From Herbidospora yilanensis (GTDB taxonomy: Bacteria > Actinomycetota > Actinomycetes > Streptosporangiales > Streptosporangiaceae): a stretch of DNA of 64,000 nucleotides. Positions 32,501-40,938 of the stretch are shown here, piece by piece. The position numbers and the translations under genes are program-made. The stretch lies in contig NZ_BBXE01000013.1 in the NCBI RefSeq assembly GCF_001570565.1, positions 762,984 through 826,983 on the forward strand, written 5' to 3'. Numbering within the stretch: position 1 is the stretch's first letter; each line of letters opens with the position of its first letter. Under the pieces are notes generated by a model. It was not told where the DNA came from. It did no database searches and was given only the letters and a program-made list of their open reading frames with translations.

Positions 32501-32607
32501 GTGCTGGTGAAGGTGTACGAGTCGGCGGCATGGGCCGGACCGGGGAGCCCGACCAGGCAGGTGGCCACAAGTGAGGCGGCGGCCGCCGCCCGTATGGCGA
32601 TCTTCAA
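29518..32607 (-). CDS. Secreted multidomain GH43-family glycosidase (arabinanase/arabinofuranosidase-like)
   Basis: 1029 aa. Signal peptide KIAIRAAAAASLVATCLVG..AHA, then a five-bladed propeller domain (about 30-370). It has SADPAPLVVP (Asp50, probable general base), NIDPTILIDG (pKa-modulating Asp) and GFFEAAWAFKRGSTYYMAYAG (probable acid Glu), as in GH43 enzymes. Two F5/8-type (discoidin-like) modules follow (SLNDEIVRPNPLPPDMWGTW ... ; ALNDNADPANPSQAQLWGTW ...), with Ig-like domains between. A ~85-aa C-terminal domain with two Cys is shared with the neighbouring giant glycosidase. TTG 32607 is preferred: AAGGAAG lies 6 nt upstream and the signal peptide begins there. Confidence 0.85.
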   Translation of the reverse strand: MKIAIRAAAAASLVATCLVGLPGPAHAADSYTFTSTVNPILKDGTYYSADPAPLVVPAGAEGNTSGKDELYIYTGHDQAGPTTNDFIMNEWGAFKTTDVAAGEWTHFPSLMRPEAVFSWATSGRAYAGQVVRGLDGRYYWYVPINERESTASDKFAIGVAVSTSPTGPWTDYAGGPLVSQRVPTPNNIHNIDPTILIDGQRVFLWWGSFSNLRMLELASDMKTPVTTTRTVTGLTGFFEAAWAFKRGSTYYMAYAGNNAGPTSACTPANYHACIAYATASAPEGPWTYRGTILRPVSSTTSHPGILEFDGKWYIAYHTADAVGGNHFRRSVAIDPVEWDDTQTPPRIKLVTPTPVKGRDLTPRANIAQEAVATVSNTPVPTQYWIKSLNDEIVRPNPLPPDMWGTWTGNNPPQQWAQYTWDQPMRISGSQIDFWNDSAQGTGVGVAAPASWKIQYWNLATNQWADVPNPSGYPTSTSGFQNTNFDPVTTTQVRATFNASTNGSTYSGVAVEEWKILAAQPDSVTPPAIRVEVGERDLPATVPVVFGGETLQIPVFWDALTAEQVAAPGTFSIQGTVLGYAASRVTAQVTVLSLEGGEGDVTKPTLTLTPSGSAGSNGWYRSAVRVRVNAVDDSGGRMTIETKVDSAAPVVTNDTRVADANVTGEGEHTVTAKATDRAGNVSDTADLAVKIDSVSPTSVGTLNADRTVKVLSADATSGVAGIEYAVGTGPWTPLAGGVISAPDANKHTVSYRATDRAGNIETAKTIVIPADLSAPLNGNVAPIATPTASYTAGWNAVTALNDNADPANPSQAQLWGTWSGTRPATQWTQYEWSRPVRIVSSELKFWRDSNQGTGDGVAQPDGWVLQYWDEAASAWKDVANPSAYGTSTTAFNPVTFTPVTTSRVRATIRANGNGTTYSAVAVTEWRVFAQEPAPEEPAEIPVTVTVTPRCLAGKAYVAVQAHNDHDAAVDLTVETAFGTKSFAGVAPGANAYQSFTTRVASIAAGSVTVTATEGETTSEHTKDYAALSCN

Positions 32608-32635
32608 GGTGCTCTTCCTTACCGTCGGCAAGGGC

Positions 32636-32662
32636 GGCGGCGCCCCCGCGGGGGACGCCGCC
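32636..32662. terminator. GC hairpin between the two secreted glycosidase genes
   Basis: GGCGGCG-CCCCC (32636-32647) pairs with GGGGG-(A)-CGCCGCC (32650-32662) across a 2-nt loop with one bulged base. It lies in the 66-nt gap and has no T-tract. A partial terminator or processing site is possible. Confidence 0.5.
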
Positions 32663-32673
32663 ACCAGGGGGTG

Positions 32674-35600
32674 CTAGCCGCAGTTGTGCGCGTTGTAGGG
32701 CACGGTCGCCGTCTCGGTGACCGACTGGCCGCCGGCGGTCCCGGTGACCTTCACGGTCGCGGAGCCGGCCGGGATCGACTTGGCGCGGGTGTTGAACGAC
32801 TGGAAGGCGTTCTTGCCGGGCGCCACGTCGGCCACGGTCTTCGATCCGTACGGCGTGATGAGCTCGATGGTGAGCGGCCCATCAGAGTCGTTGCGGACGT
32901 TGAGCGACAGGTAGACGTTGGTGCCCGTGCACTGCGTCTTCGGCGTGGCGGTGGTCGCGAACTGCGGACCGCCCTCGCCGACGACGAGCTTCAGCGTGGT
33001 CTGGGTGGTGCCCGCCTCGCTGACGTAGGACGGCAGGACCAGGTCGCCGATGATCGTGTACGTCCCGTCGGTGTTCACCACCTCGGGGTTGTACCGCCAG
33101 TTCACGCCGATGGCCTGGTTGTCACGCGAGCCGTCGTTGTACGACACCGAGACCTTGGTGGGCAGCACCGGCTGCTCACCGACCTCGACGTGCCGCTCGA
33201 ACGACTCGGCGCCCTGGATCGAGATGCCGCCCTGCGACATCTCGGGACGCACGTAGACACGCGCTTCGGCGATCAGGCCGTAGGCGTCGTTGGTGCCGTA
33301 CACCACGAACGGGTCGACGTTGGTCTCGGCGACCATGTCGGCGGTGATGGGCTGCCACGTGAACGCCACCTGGCCGGGTGCGCCGCTCGTGTACGTGGCG
33401 TCCAGCGTCGCCGGGAGGGTCGGGACGAGGCCGACGCCGGTCCGGATGAGCACCGGGGAGGCCACCGAGTCGACGGTCTCGCCGTTGGCCCGCCAGCGCA
33501 GCACGCCGGTGCCCGCGCCGCCGGTCATCAGGCCCCAGATCCGGATGCGGATCCGGCTGGTGCTGACCGGGGTGAAGTTGAACCTGTTGTAGGCGTTGGT
33601 GTTCAGGCCGGCCGCGTAGGTGGAGCCTCCGGTGAGCGTGACGGGCGTCCAGGTGGTGCCGTCGTTCGAGGTCTCGATGGCGTACGTGGTGGCCGTCGGG
33701 CGGCGGGTCCCGCCGTTGTCGTCGTACCAGTAGACGTCGGTCGAGGAGAGCCGGACCGGGGCGGTCCAGGTGTACTGGATGTAGGCCTCGGTGGCCGGGC
33801 TGGTGCCGTTGCGCGGCTGGCCCCAGTTGCCCCAGCCGTTGCCCGCGCCGGGGTTGGAGCTGGCCGGGGTGGTGTTCTCGTTCACCCGCGAGTGGTTCTC
33901 CCACGACGCGGTGCCGCTGGTGGTGATGGTCGCCGTGGCGCCGAACTCCGCGGAGACGGCCTTCTTGGCGAGGGTCACCGAGACGGTGGCGGTCGACCGC
34001 TTCTCGCCGTCGTCGGCGAAGAACCGCAGGACGTAGTCACCCTCGACAGTGCCGGTCACGCGGGTGGCCAGCGCCTTCGAGTCGGTGAAGATGACGCCCG
34101 CACCGGCCGGCGCCGAGACGGTCTCCCAGCCGTAGGTGAGCTCGTCGTCGTAGGGCACGCCGTCGTCGGAGGCGGTGCCGACGACGCGGGTCGACAGGTT
34201 GCCGTCCTGCGAGGCGTCCCGGACCGCGGTGACGGCCGGGGCCTGGTTGGTGACCTCCGGGACCTCGCGGCCCGAGTCGAACACCTGGATCTCGGAGATC
34301 GCGGTGTAGTAGGTCGGGCTGTTGGTGAAGACGACGCGCACCTTGTCGGCGGTCACCTTGTTGAACAGCGCCTCGTTGAACTTCGCGGTCGGAACGGCCG
34401 GGTTCTTGAACTGGCCCGGCACCTCCTTCCAGCCGCCGTTGCCGTCGGGCACCTGGATCCACCAGCGCGAGGGCTCGTGGTAGCCGCCGGCCTGACGGTC
34501 GGAGACGAAGAACGCCTTGATGTTGTCGAAGGTCTTGGCCGAGCCGAAGTTGAGCTCGACGTAGCCGTTCTTGTCGGTGGTGCCGTGGTTGCCCCAGTAC
34601 GGCTCGTTGGCGGTCACACCGTCGTTGACGGCCGCCAGCGCGACCGGACGCTCCAGCTCCTTGATGGCGCCGGGCGTGTAGTTCATCGAGGTGGTGCTGT
34701 AGCCGGGCGTGTGGAACTGACGCCAGGAGGCGGGGCGGGGGCCCTGCTGGGTGTACGACGAGGCGAGGGTCGCGCCCTTGGCCAGGTTGGCGGCGTCCTC
34801 GGTCAGGTCGATACCGGCCGTCTTGAGGTAGGAGACGACACGCTCGTCCTCGATGGGGGTGTTCACCGAGGCCGGGAAGTCGTCGCCCTCGGTGGCCGTG
34901 AAGGTGACGGTGACGCCGGCCGCGGGGGTGACGGTGTTGGTCTTGGGGTCGTAGGTGACCTTGCCCAGCTTGTCGACGGCGAACTTGCGCTCACCGTTGA
35001 GGAACAGGCTGTAGCCCGAGCCCAGGCCGTAGGCGGTGCCGTCGGGGTCCCAGACGAGGGTGACGTCCTGGCCGTGGTACTTCAGGTTGTTGACCATGAA
35101 GTGCTCGTAGCCGAAGTCGATCGGCCAGAGCTCGATCTTGTCGTCGGTGCGCGGCTGGATGCCGCCCATGTCCTCGACGAAGATGTAGTTCATGTTCCCG
35201 AGCATCACGTGGTTCGGGTTGTTCCTGTTGTACGTCTTGGTGGTCGGGTTCCAGTTCGAGTAGTACTCCGACTGGTTCGGCGCCCGCATGTCACCGGCCG
35301 GGTAGACGCTCCACGCCATCCAGTCGAGCAGGCGCTTGGCGTAGGCCGGGGTGATGTACTTGCCCGTCGGGTCGTAGTGCCGCAGGGCCGACCGCACCGC
35401 GCGGTACTGCACGGTGAAGTTGATGTTGGAGAAGTTGTTCGAGCCGCCGACCCCGTAGGCCGTCTTGTCGTACTGGTTGGCCGTGTAGAACGGGAAGATC
35501 GGGAAGTTGTCGCCGTAGGTCAGGAAGCGGAAGCCGTCGACGTACTTGGCGGCCTGGTCGACGGGGATCAGGTTCTCGGCGTAGACGTCGTAGAGGTTCG

Positions 35601-37407
35601 ACTCCTTGGCCGGGATCAGCCCGCGCGCGGCGGGCGGCAGCGGATTGGCCGTGCCGTTGGAGCTGGCCGCGCTGGTGGCGCCGTGCGAGGTGGCGGCCAG
35701 GAACATCCTCATGTCCGGGCTCCACAACTTGGTCAGGATCGCGTCCCGGATCCCGTTCGCGCTGGTGGCCATCTCGTCGACCTTGGCCTGGTCGGCGCCG
35801 GCGATCGAGTAGAGCTGCCGGGCGGCGTCGAAGGCGCCCCACACGTACGCCGACTCCGGACGCTCGATGGTGCGGGCGCCGGGCGCGCCGCTGCCGCTCT
35901 TCGGGAACCCGAAGGAGATGGCGTCCGAGTCGTTGCCGGGCATGTAGTTGGTGTCGTACGCGATCAGCTTGTCGCCGTTGCCGTCGTAGTGTTCGAGCTG
36001 GCCCCTGCCGTCGCCCTCGAAGTAGTGGGCGAACTTCTGGGCGATCTCCTTGCCGCCGCCGTGCACCCCGTAGGCCTCCAGGCCCGCGGTGCCGATGTAC
36101 TGCGAGTAGTGGTTGTTCCAGCTCGTGTGACCCGGGCTGTCCAGGAACGCCGAGGAGCCCGAGAGCTCGCCGATGTTGAGGATCTGGCCGTACGGCAGGT
36201 ACGGCGTCCGCAGCCACTTGGTGTCCTGCAGGTGCATCGGCTGCGTCAGGGCCACGGCGTTCTGGTAGAGGTTCACGCCCTCGATCGTCGTGGGGTACTG
36301 GTAGACGTAGCCGGTCGCGTTGGCGTCGAGCGTGTTGTAGCGCTCGCCCCACCAGCGGTAGACGATGGCCTTCTCCAGCGCCGGGTCGGGCACGTCGATG
36401 TAGGGCACGTCCTTGGCCCACTGGCGGTTGAAGGCGGTGATGCCGTCCTTGACCGCCTCGGCCGGGCTCTTCTGGGCGTAGGCCTTGTACTCGGTCGTCG
36501 CCTGCGGCAGCGAGTCCTGCGTGACCGCGCCGACGACCGACAGCGAGACCGAACCGCCCGCGGGGACGGTGATCTCCCGGTCGAGGTTGGTGCCCGTCCG
36601 GGTGAACCCGTCACCGGTCAGGTTGACCCTGATCTGGTTCCACGGGGTGTCGATCGTGCCGTTGTTGGAACCACTCGTGATGGTCCGCGTGCCGGTCAGC
36701 TCGGCGTTGCCCTCGCCCGCCTGGGTCGCGAGCGGGGAGGCCGCGCGGACCGTGAAGGTGGCCGCCGACTCGCCGGGGTTGGTGAAGGTGATCGCGGTGA
36801 CCGCGACGTTCTCGTACGTGATGAACTTCGTCAGATCGGCGGTGACGCCGGCGCCGCCGACCGTGTACCGGGTCTTGGCGTGCGAGGGCGCGTTGAACCG
36901 GTTGGCGTTCACCTCGGTCACGGTCTGGCCGGGAACGGTGACCGTGTAGAAGTTGCCGAGGTTGTTCGGGCCGCCGACGAAGGCGCTGCCGGCGAAGCCC
37001 ATGGTGGTGAAGTTGGCGTTGCTGGCGCCGCGCATGTAGAGCGAGCGGCCACGCGTCATCAGCACGGCCGAACCGATGGCGCCCCTGACGCCCAGGACGC
37101 GGTCGAGGTAGTAGTCCGTCCCGCCGGCGGCGAGGTCCTTGTCGAAGATGGACTGGTGCATGCTGGACGCGGTGAACGGAACGCCCGGCTTGACCTGGTT
37201 GGCGACGTCACCGACGTTGCTGTAGACCGGGTCGCCGATCTCCATCACGTGGTTCTGGCCATTGGTGTAGACACCGACGTCGCCTTCGTTTCCGGGGAGA
37301 ATCGGCGATGCGGCATGGGCGGCGGGAGGCAGGCTGACCAGGCCCGCCACGGTGAGCGCAGCCAGAGCGAGCCACGTGGGCGCCCTGCCTGTGCGTCTGG
37401 CACTCAT
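32674..37407 (-). CDS. Giant secreted (alpha/alpha)6-type glycoside hydrolase with discoidin and Ig-like modules
   Basis: 1577 aa. Signal peptide (RTGRAPTWLALAALTVAGLVS..AHA). Residues ~35-300 are a beta-sandwich domain and ~310-850 a helical toroid (WGERYNTLDANATGYVYQYP, QDTKWLRTPYLPYGQILNIGE, TYGDNFPIFPFYTANQYD, EDMGGIQPRTDDKIELWPID) of the MGH1/GH63-like type. Then come F5/8-type modules (FGSAKTFDNIKAFFV ; YIQYTWTAPVRLSSTDVYWY), bacterial Ig-like repeats and the shared C-terminal domain ending in a Cys pair. Its ATG immediately follows the GH127 stop (TAAATG). Exact family and substrate are not certain; context suggests arabinose-rich glycans. Confidence 0.8.
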   Translation of the reverse strand: MSARRTGRAPTWLALAALTVAGLVSLPPAAHAASPILPGNEGDVGVYTNGQNHVMEIGDPVYSNVGDVANQVKPGVPFTASSMHQSIFDKDLAAGGTDYYLDRVLGVRGAIGSAVLMTRGRSLYMRGASNANFTTMGFAGSAFVGGPNNLGNFYTVTVPGQTVTEVNANRFNAPSHAKTRYTVGGAGVTADLTKFITYENVAVTAITFTNPGESAATFTVRAASPLATQAGEGNAELTGTRTITSGSNNGTIDTPWNQIRVNLTGDGFTRTGTNLDREITVPAGGSVSLSVVGAVTQDSLPQATTEYKAYAQKSPAEAVKDGITAFNRQWAKDVPYIDVPDPALEKAIVYRWWGERYNTLDANATGYVYQYPTTIEGVNLYQNAVALTQPMHLQDTKWLRTPYLPYGQILNIGELSGSSAFLDSPGHTSWNNHYSQYIGTAGLEAYGVHGGGKEIAQKFAHYFEGDGRGQLEHYDGNGDKLIAYDTNYMPGNDSDAISFGFPKSGSGAPGARTIERPESAYVWGAFDAARQLYSIAGADQAKVDEMATSANGIRDAILTKLWSPDMRMFLAATSHGATSAASSNGTANPLPPAARGLIPAKESNLYDVYAENLIPVDQAAKYVDGFRFLTYGDNFPIFPFYTANQYDKTAYGVGGSNNFSNINFTVQYRAVRSALRHYDPTGKYITPAYAKRLLDWMAWSVYPAGDMRAPNQSEYYSNWNPTTKTYNRNNPNHVMLGNMNYIFVEDMGGIQPRTDDKIELWPIDFGYEHFMVNNLKYHGQDVTLVWDPDGTAYGLGSGYSLFLNGERKFAVDKLGKVTYDPKTNTVTPAAGVTVTFTATEGDDFPASVNTPIEDERVVSYLKTAGIDLTEDAANLAKGATLASSYTQQGPRPASWRQFHTPGYSTTSMNYTPGAIKELERPVALAAVNDGVTANEPYWGNHGTTDKNGYVELNFGSAKTFDNIKAFFVSDRQAGGYHEPSRWWIQVPDGNGGWKEVPGQFKNPAVPTAKFNEALFNKVTADKVRVVFTNSPTYYTAISEIQVFDSGREVPEVTNQAPAVTAVRDASQDGNLSTRVVGTASDDGVPYDDELTYGWETVSAPAGAGVIFTDSKALATRVTGTVEGDYVLRFFADDGEKRSTATVSVTLAKKAVSAEFGATATITTSGTASWENHSRVNENTTPASSNPGAGNGWGNWGQPRNGTSPATEAYIQYTWTAPVRLSSTDVYWYDDNGGTRRPTATTYAIETSNDGTTWTPVTLTGGSTYAAGLNTNAYNRFNFTPVSTSRIRIRIWGLMTGGAGTGVLRWRANGETVDSVASPVLIRTGVGLVPTLPATLDATYTSGAPGQVAFTWQPITADMVAETNVDPFVVYGTNDAYGLIAEARVYVRPEMSQGGISIQGAESFERHVEVGEQPVLPTKVSVSYNDGSRDNQAIGVNWRYNPEVVNTDGTYTIIGDLVLPSYVSEAGTTQTTLKLVVGEGGPQFATTATPKTQCTGTNVYLSLNVRNDSDGPLTIELITPYGSKTVADVAPGKNAFQSFNTRAKSIPAGSATVKVTGTAGGQSVTETATVPYNAHNCG

Positions 37408-39249
37408 TTAGACTTCCTCCAGGTACCGGGATCGGTCGGTTCGGGCGGTGTCGACGGGGAGCCAGACCCGCATGGTCGCGGGCCCGTGGTTGCCCCAGCG
37501 GTGATAGGCCACCAGCCGCAGGGTGATCGGCTCCTCGTCCGGGGACTCCTTCTCGGCCGTGTACGGCCAGCCGGTCGGCGCCCCTGAGATGAGCGCCGCC
37601 TTGACGTCGAGTTCGACGGCACCGTCGACCACGTGCTCCACGGGCTCCTCCGGCCTGACCACGACCTCGGCCAGCGGGGGCCGGTCCCCCACCGATTCGG
37701 CGCAGTAGACCAGCGGGCCCCGCTCGATGGCGACGCTGCCCCTGAGCGCGTCGATCCTGGAGTCGGGCACGGTCCATCGGGAGATGACGGGCAGGTCGAG
37801 GGTGACGACGTCGCCCGGACGCCAGCCGCCTTCGGCCTCCGCGACGGCGTAGCCGGGCGCGACCGCGCGACGCGTCCCGCCGTAGGAGAGGGTCGCGCCC
37901 TCGGCCCACGCGGGCACCCGGAGAGAGATCGATCCGGTCCCGCCCTCGGCCACCGTGACGGCGACCCGGCCCGACCACGGATAGTCGGTGTCCACGTTCA
38001 GCACGAGCCCGTCGTGCCGGATCTCCGAGGGCGTGTAGTGGTGGATCCGGACGCCGGACTCCTCGCCCGCCGCGAGGTAGGCGGCCAGCGAGGCGAACGT
38101 CCGGGAGATGTTGCTCGGGCAGCACGACACCGTGAACCACGGCGAGCGCAGCCCGCCCTCGGCGGCCAGGTTGATCCCGTCGAGCGGCTCGGCGGGCACC
38201 CGGACCTGGAGGGGGTTGGCGTAGAAGAACGACTTGCCGTCCAGCGCGGGCGAGGTGGCCAGCACGTTGTAGAGAGTGCGTTCGGCCAGGTCGGCGTAGC
38301 GGACGTCGCCGGTGGCCAGCAGCAGCCGGTGCGAGAGCATGAACGAGGCGACGCCGGCGCAGGTCTCCGAGTAGGCCCGGTCGGACGGCAACTCGAAGTC
38401 CTCGCCGAACGACTCGCCGAAGTGGCGCGACCCCATCCCGCCGGTCAGGTAGGTGCGCCGGGCGATCGTCGACTCCCACTGCGCCTCGACGGTCTTCAGC
38501 AGGTCGACGTCGCCGGTCTCGACCGCGACGTCGACGACCCCGGAGGCCAGGTAGAGCGCCCGCACGGCGTGGCCGTGGAACACCTTGGCCTGCCGGACCG
38601 GGACGTCGTCCTGGAAGTAGCCCCGGCCGAACTCGATGTCGGCCAGCGCGGGCAGCCCCCGGCGGTCGACGAACCGGCGGGCCATCTCCAGGTAACGTTC
38701 CACACCGGTCGCCCGGTAGAGCTCGACCAGGGCCATCTCGATCTCGGGGTGCCCGCAGGTCTCGGTGGTCTCCATGAACCGGTCGCACACGTGGTCGGCG
38801 ACCCGGCGTACGACCTGGGTCAGCTCGTCCTCGCCGTGGGTCCGTAAGCGGGCGACCCCGGCCTGGATGAGGTGCCCGTAGCAATAGAGCTCGTGGCCCC
38901 ACTCGAAGTCGGTGTAGCGGGCGTTCTTCCAGCGGGTGTTCAGGTAGCCGTCGGCCTCCTGGGCGCGGGCCACGATCCCGGCCAGTTCCGGCAGCGCCGG
39001 GTGGCCGGCCCAGGCCATGCCCTCCAGCAACTTGTAGATCTCCGAGTCGCTGAACTCCCGGCCACGACGTGGCACCTCGCCCCGGAAGTTGGCGACCCAG
39101 CCCTCCTTCTCCATCCACTCCTGGCAGTGGGCCATGGTGACCTCGCGGTTCAGGGCGATCCGGTCGCCCCAGAAACCGGGCGCGGGGCGCACGGCGTCCA
39201 GGCCGAGGGGGGACAACACGCCGGAGGAGGGCAGCACAGGACTAGCCAC
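37408..39249 (-). CDS. Beta-L-arabinofuranosidase, GH127 family
   Basis: 613 aa, no signal peptide, so cytoplasmic. The zinc/nucleophile set of Bifidobacterium HypBA1 (Glu338, Cys340, Cys417, Cys418) has clear counterparts: Glu295 and Cys297 in YSETCAGV, and Cys376-Cys377 in SCCPSN, at almost the same spacing. Other motifs: WKNARYTDFEWGHELYCYGH, QAKVFHGHAVRALYL, TGGMGSRHFGESFG. It would release L-arabinose from beta-linked arabino-oligosaccharides such as those on plant hydroxyproline-rich glycoproteins. GTG start has AGGAG 6 nt upstream and overlaps the permease end by 8 nt. Confidence 0.92.
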   Translation of the reverse strand: MASPVLPSSGVLSPLGLDAVRPAPGFWGDRIALNREVTMAHCQEWMEKEGWVANFRGEVPRRGREFSDSEIYKLLEGMAWAGHPALPELAGIVARAQEADGYLNTRWKNARYTDFEWGHELYCYGHLIQAGVARLRTHGEDELTQVVRRVADHVCDRFMETTETCGHPEIEMALVELYRATGVERYLEMARRFVDRRGLPALADIEFGRGYFQDDVPVRQAKVFHGHAVRALYLASGVVDVAVETGDVDLLKTVEAQWESTIARRTYLTGGMGSRHFGESFGEDFELPSDRAYSETCAGVASFMLSHRLLLATGDVRYADLAERTLYNVLATSPALDGKSFFYANPLQVRVPAEPLDGINLAAEGGLRSPWFTVSCCPSNISRTFASLAAYLAAGEESGVRIHHYTPSEIRHDGLVLNVDTDYPWSGRVAVTVAEGGTGSISLRVPAWAEGATLSYGGTRRAVAPGYAVAEAEGGWRPGDVVTLDLPVISRWTVPDSRIDALRGSVAIERGPLVYCAESVGDRPPLAEVVVRPEEPVEHVVDGAVELDVKAALISGAPTGWPYTAEKESPDEEPITLRLVAYHRWGNHGPATMRVWLPVDTARTDRSRYLEEV

Positions 39250-40006
39250 GCAGAGCTCCTGACATGAATCCGCGCACGTAGTGGCGCTGGAGGACGAGGA
39301 AGAGGATCAGGCACGGGATCGCCATGACCATGACGCCGGCCTGCAACATGCCGTAGTCGATGGCGCCGAACGTGTTCTGCGTCATGCTGACCACCGCGAC
39401 CGGCAGCGTGAAGCTGGCGCCGTCGTTGAGCAGGATCAGCGGGGCGAAGAAGTCGTTCCACGACGCCAGGAAGGCGAACAGCCCGACGGTGACCATGGCC
39501 GGCCGCACCGCGCGGAGCAGGATGCGGACGAACGCGCGGAACGTGGTGCAGCCGTCGACCAGCGCCGCCTCCTCCAGTTCCTTCGGCAGCGCCTCGAAGG
39601 CGTTGCGCATCATGAACAGCGCGAAGGGGAGCTGGAACATGACGAAGACCAGGGCCACGCCGACCAGCGAGTTCTGCAGCCCGATGTAGCCGAGCAGCAC
39701 GTACAGCGGGATCAGCACCGTCGCGTACGGCACCATCAGGATCGCCAGGGTGGCGAGGAACAGCAGGTTCTTGCCGGGGAAGGCGAACCGGGCGAAGGCG
39801 TAGCCGCCGAGCGCCGAGACGAACAGGGTGCCCGCGACGGTCATCACCGAGACGAGGGCGCTGTTGGTCAGATAGGTGCCCAGCCCTTCGCCGAACTGGG
39901 CCATCTCCACGTAGTTGCCCGGCTCCTCCATGGACGCCCACCCGCTCCACACCAGGGGGAACAGGAACAGGACGGCCAGGGCCGACATGGTCGTGTAGTA
40001 CCTCAC
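39242..40006 (-). CDS. Sugar ABC transporter permease (MalG type)
   Basis: 254 aa with six TM helices; somewhat short for the family (about 275). The EAA loop is EALPKELEEAALVDGCTTFRAF, which contacts the ATPase. GTG 40006 overlaps the TGA of the other permease (GTGA). No ATPase gene lies in the operon, so it probably uses a shared MsiK-type ATPase, as many actinomycete sugar importers do (inference). Confidence 0.92.
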   Translation of the reverse strand: MRYYTTMSALAVLFLFPLVWSGWASMEEPGNYVEMAQFGEGLGTYLTNSALVSVMTVAGTLFVSALGGYAFARFAFPGKNLLFLATLAILMVPYATVLIPLYVLLGYIGLQNSLVGVALVFVMFQLPFALFMMRNAFEALPKELEEAALVDGCTTFRAFVRILLRAVRPAMVTVGLFAFLASWNDFFAPLILLNDGASFTLPVAVVSMTQNTFGAIDYGMLQAGVMVMAIPCLILFLVLQRHYVRGFMSGALRG

Positions 40007-40938
40007 TCCGGCCTCCTGAGCACCCGCATCTGCAGGGCGTTGAGCGCGACGAGGGCGATCAGCAGCACGACCGACAACGCCGCGGCGCCGCCGAGGTCGA
40101 ACCGGAGGAAGGCGTCGCGATAGATGACCATGACCATCGAGACGGTGCTGTTGTCCGGGCCGCCGTTGGTGAAGATGAAGAACTGGTCGAAGGCCAGCAG
40201 CGAGCCCGTGATGCTCATGATCAGCATCAGCGCGATCGTCGGGCGCAGCAGCGGCAGCGTGATCCTTCGGAAGATCACCCAACGGCTCGCGCCGTCGGTC
40301 CTGGCCGCCTCGTACACCGCGACCGGGATGGCCTGCAGGCCGGTGAGCAGGATGAGCATGTTGAACCCGGCGAAGCGCCAGAGCACGAGCGTGATCGTGG
40401 AGAACAGCGCCATGTTCGGCGTGCCGATCCAGCTCACCGGCTCGTCGATGATCCCCAGGGTTCGCAGGATCGGGTCGATCGGGCCGAAGTCGCTGTTGAG
40501 CATGCCGTAGAAGAGCAGCGCCGCCGCCGCGAAGCCCACCGCGCCCGGCAGGAAGAACGCGGTGCGGAAGAACCCCACGCCGGGCCTGCGCTCCTGGACG
40601 AGCAGGGCCAGGCCGAGCGCGAACAGCGAGAGCACGACCGTGATGATCACGGTGTACTTCAGCGTGAACCACACGGCGTCGGCGAAGAGCGGGTTGTCGG
40701 CGATCTTGGTGTAGTTGGCCGGGGCGTTGAGCGTGGCCTCGCCCAGCAGCGGCCACCGGTTCAGTGACATCCAGCCGACGAGGACGAGTGGCGCCAGGAA
40801 GAGCACGACCACGATGAGGGCGGTCGGGCCGGCGTACAGCCAGCCCTGTGCTCCTTGACGGCGCCACCAGGGCGGGGGCGCGACGGCGGTGGAACCGCCG
40901 CGCGCCGCCCGCCCACGGGGGCGGGTCAGGGTGGTCAT
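40003..40938 (-). CDS. Sugar ABC transporter permease (MalF type)
   Basis: 311 aa. Cytoplasmic N-terminus rich in Arg/Gly, about six TM helices, EAA loop ALQAIPVAVYEAARTDGASR followed by WVIFRRITLPLLRPT. Partner of the MalG-type permease. ATG overlaps the stop of the binding protein by 4 nt (ATGA). Confidence 0.94.
   Translation of the reverse strand: MTTLTRPRGRAARGGSTAVAPPPWWRRQGAQGWLYAGPTALIVVVLFLAPLVLVGWMSLNRWPLLGEATLNAPANYTKIADNPLFADAVWFTLKYTVIITVVLSLFALGLALLVQERRPGVGFFRTAFFLPGAVGFAAAALLFYGMLNSDFGPIDPILRTLGIIDEPVSWIGTPNMALFSTITLVLWRFAGFNMLILLTGLQAIPVAVYEAARTDGASRWVIFRRITLPLLRPTIALMLIMSITGSLLAFDQFFIFTNGGPDNSTVSMVMVIYRDAFLRFDLGGAAALSVVLLIALVALNALQMRVLRRPE

Noticed and set aside
29512-37587. 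Very long plus-strand open frames (1020 and 1638 codons) opposite the two secreted glycosidases
   Set aside because: Low-complexity Arg/Gly/Val/Asp sequences without motifs; the minus-strand proteins have signal peptides and clear domains.
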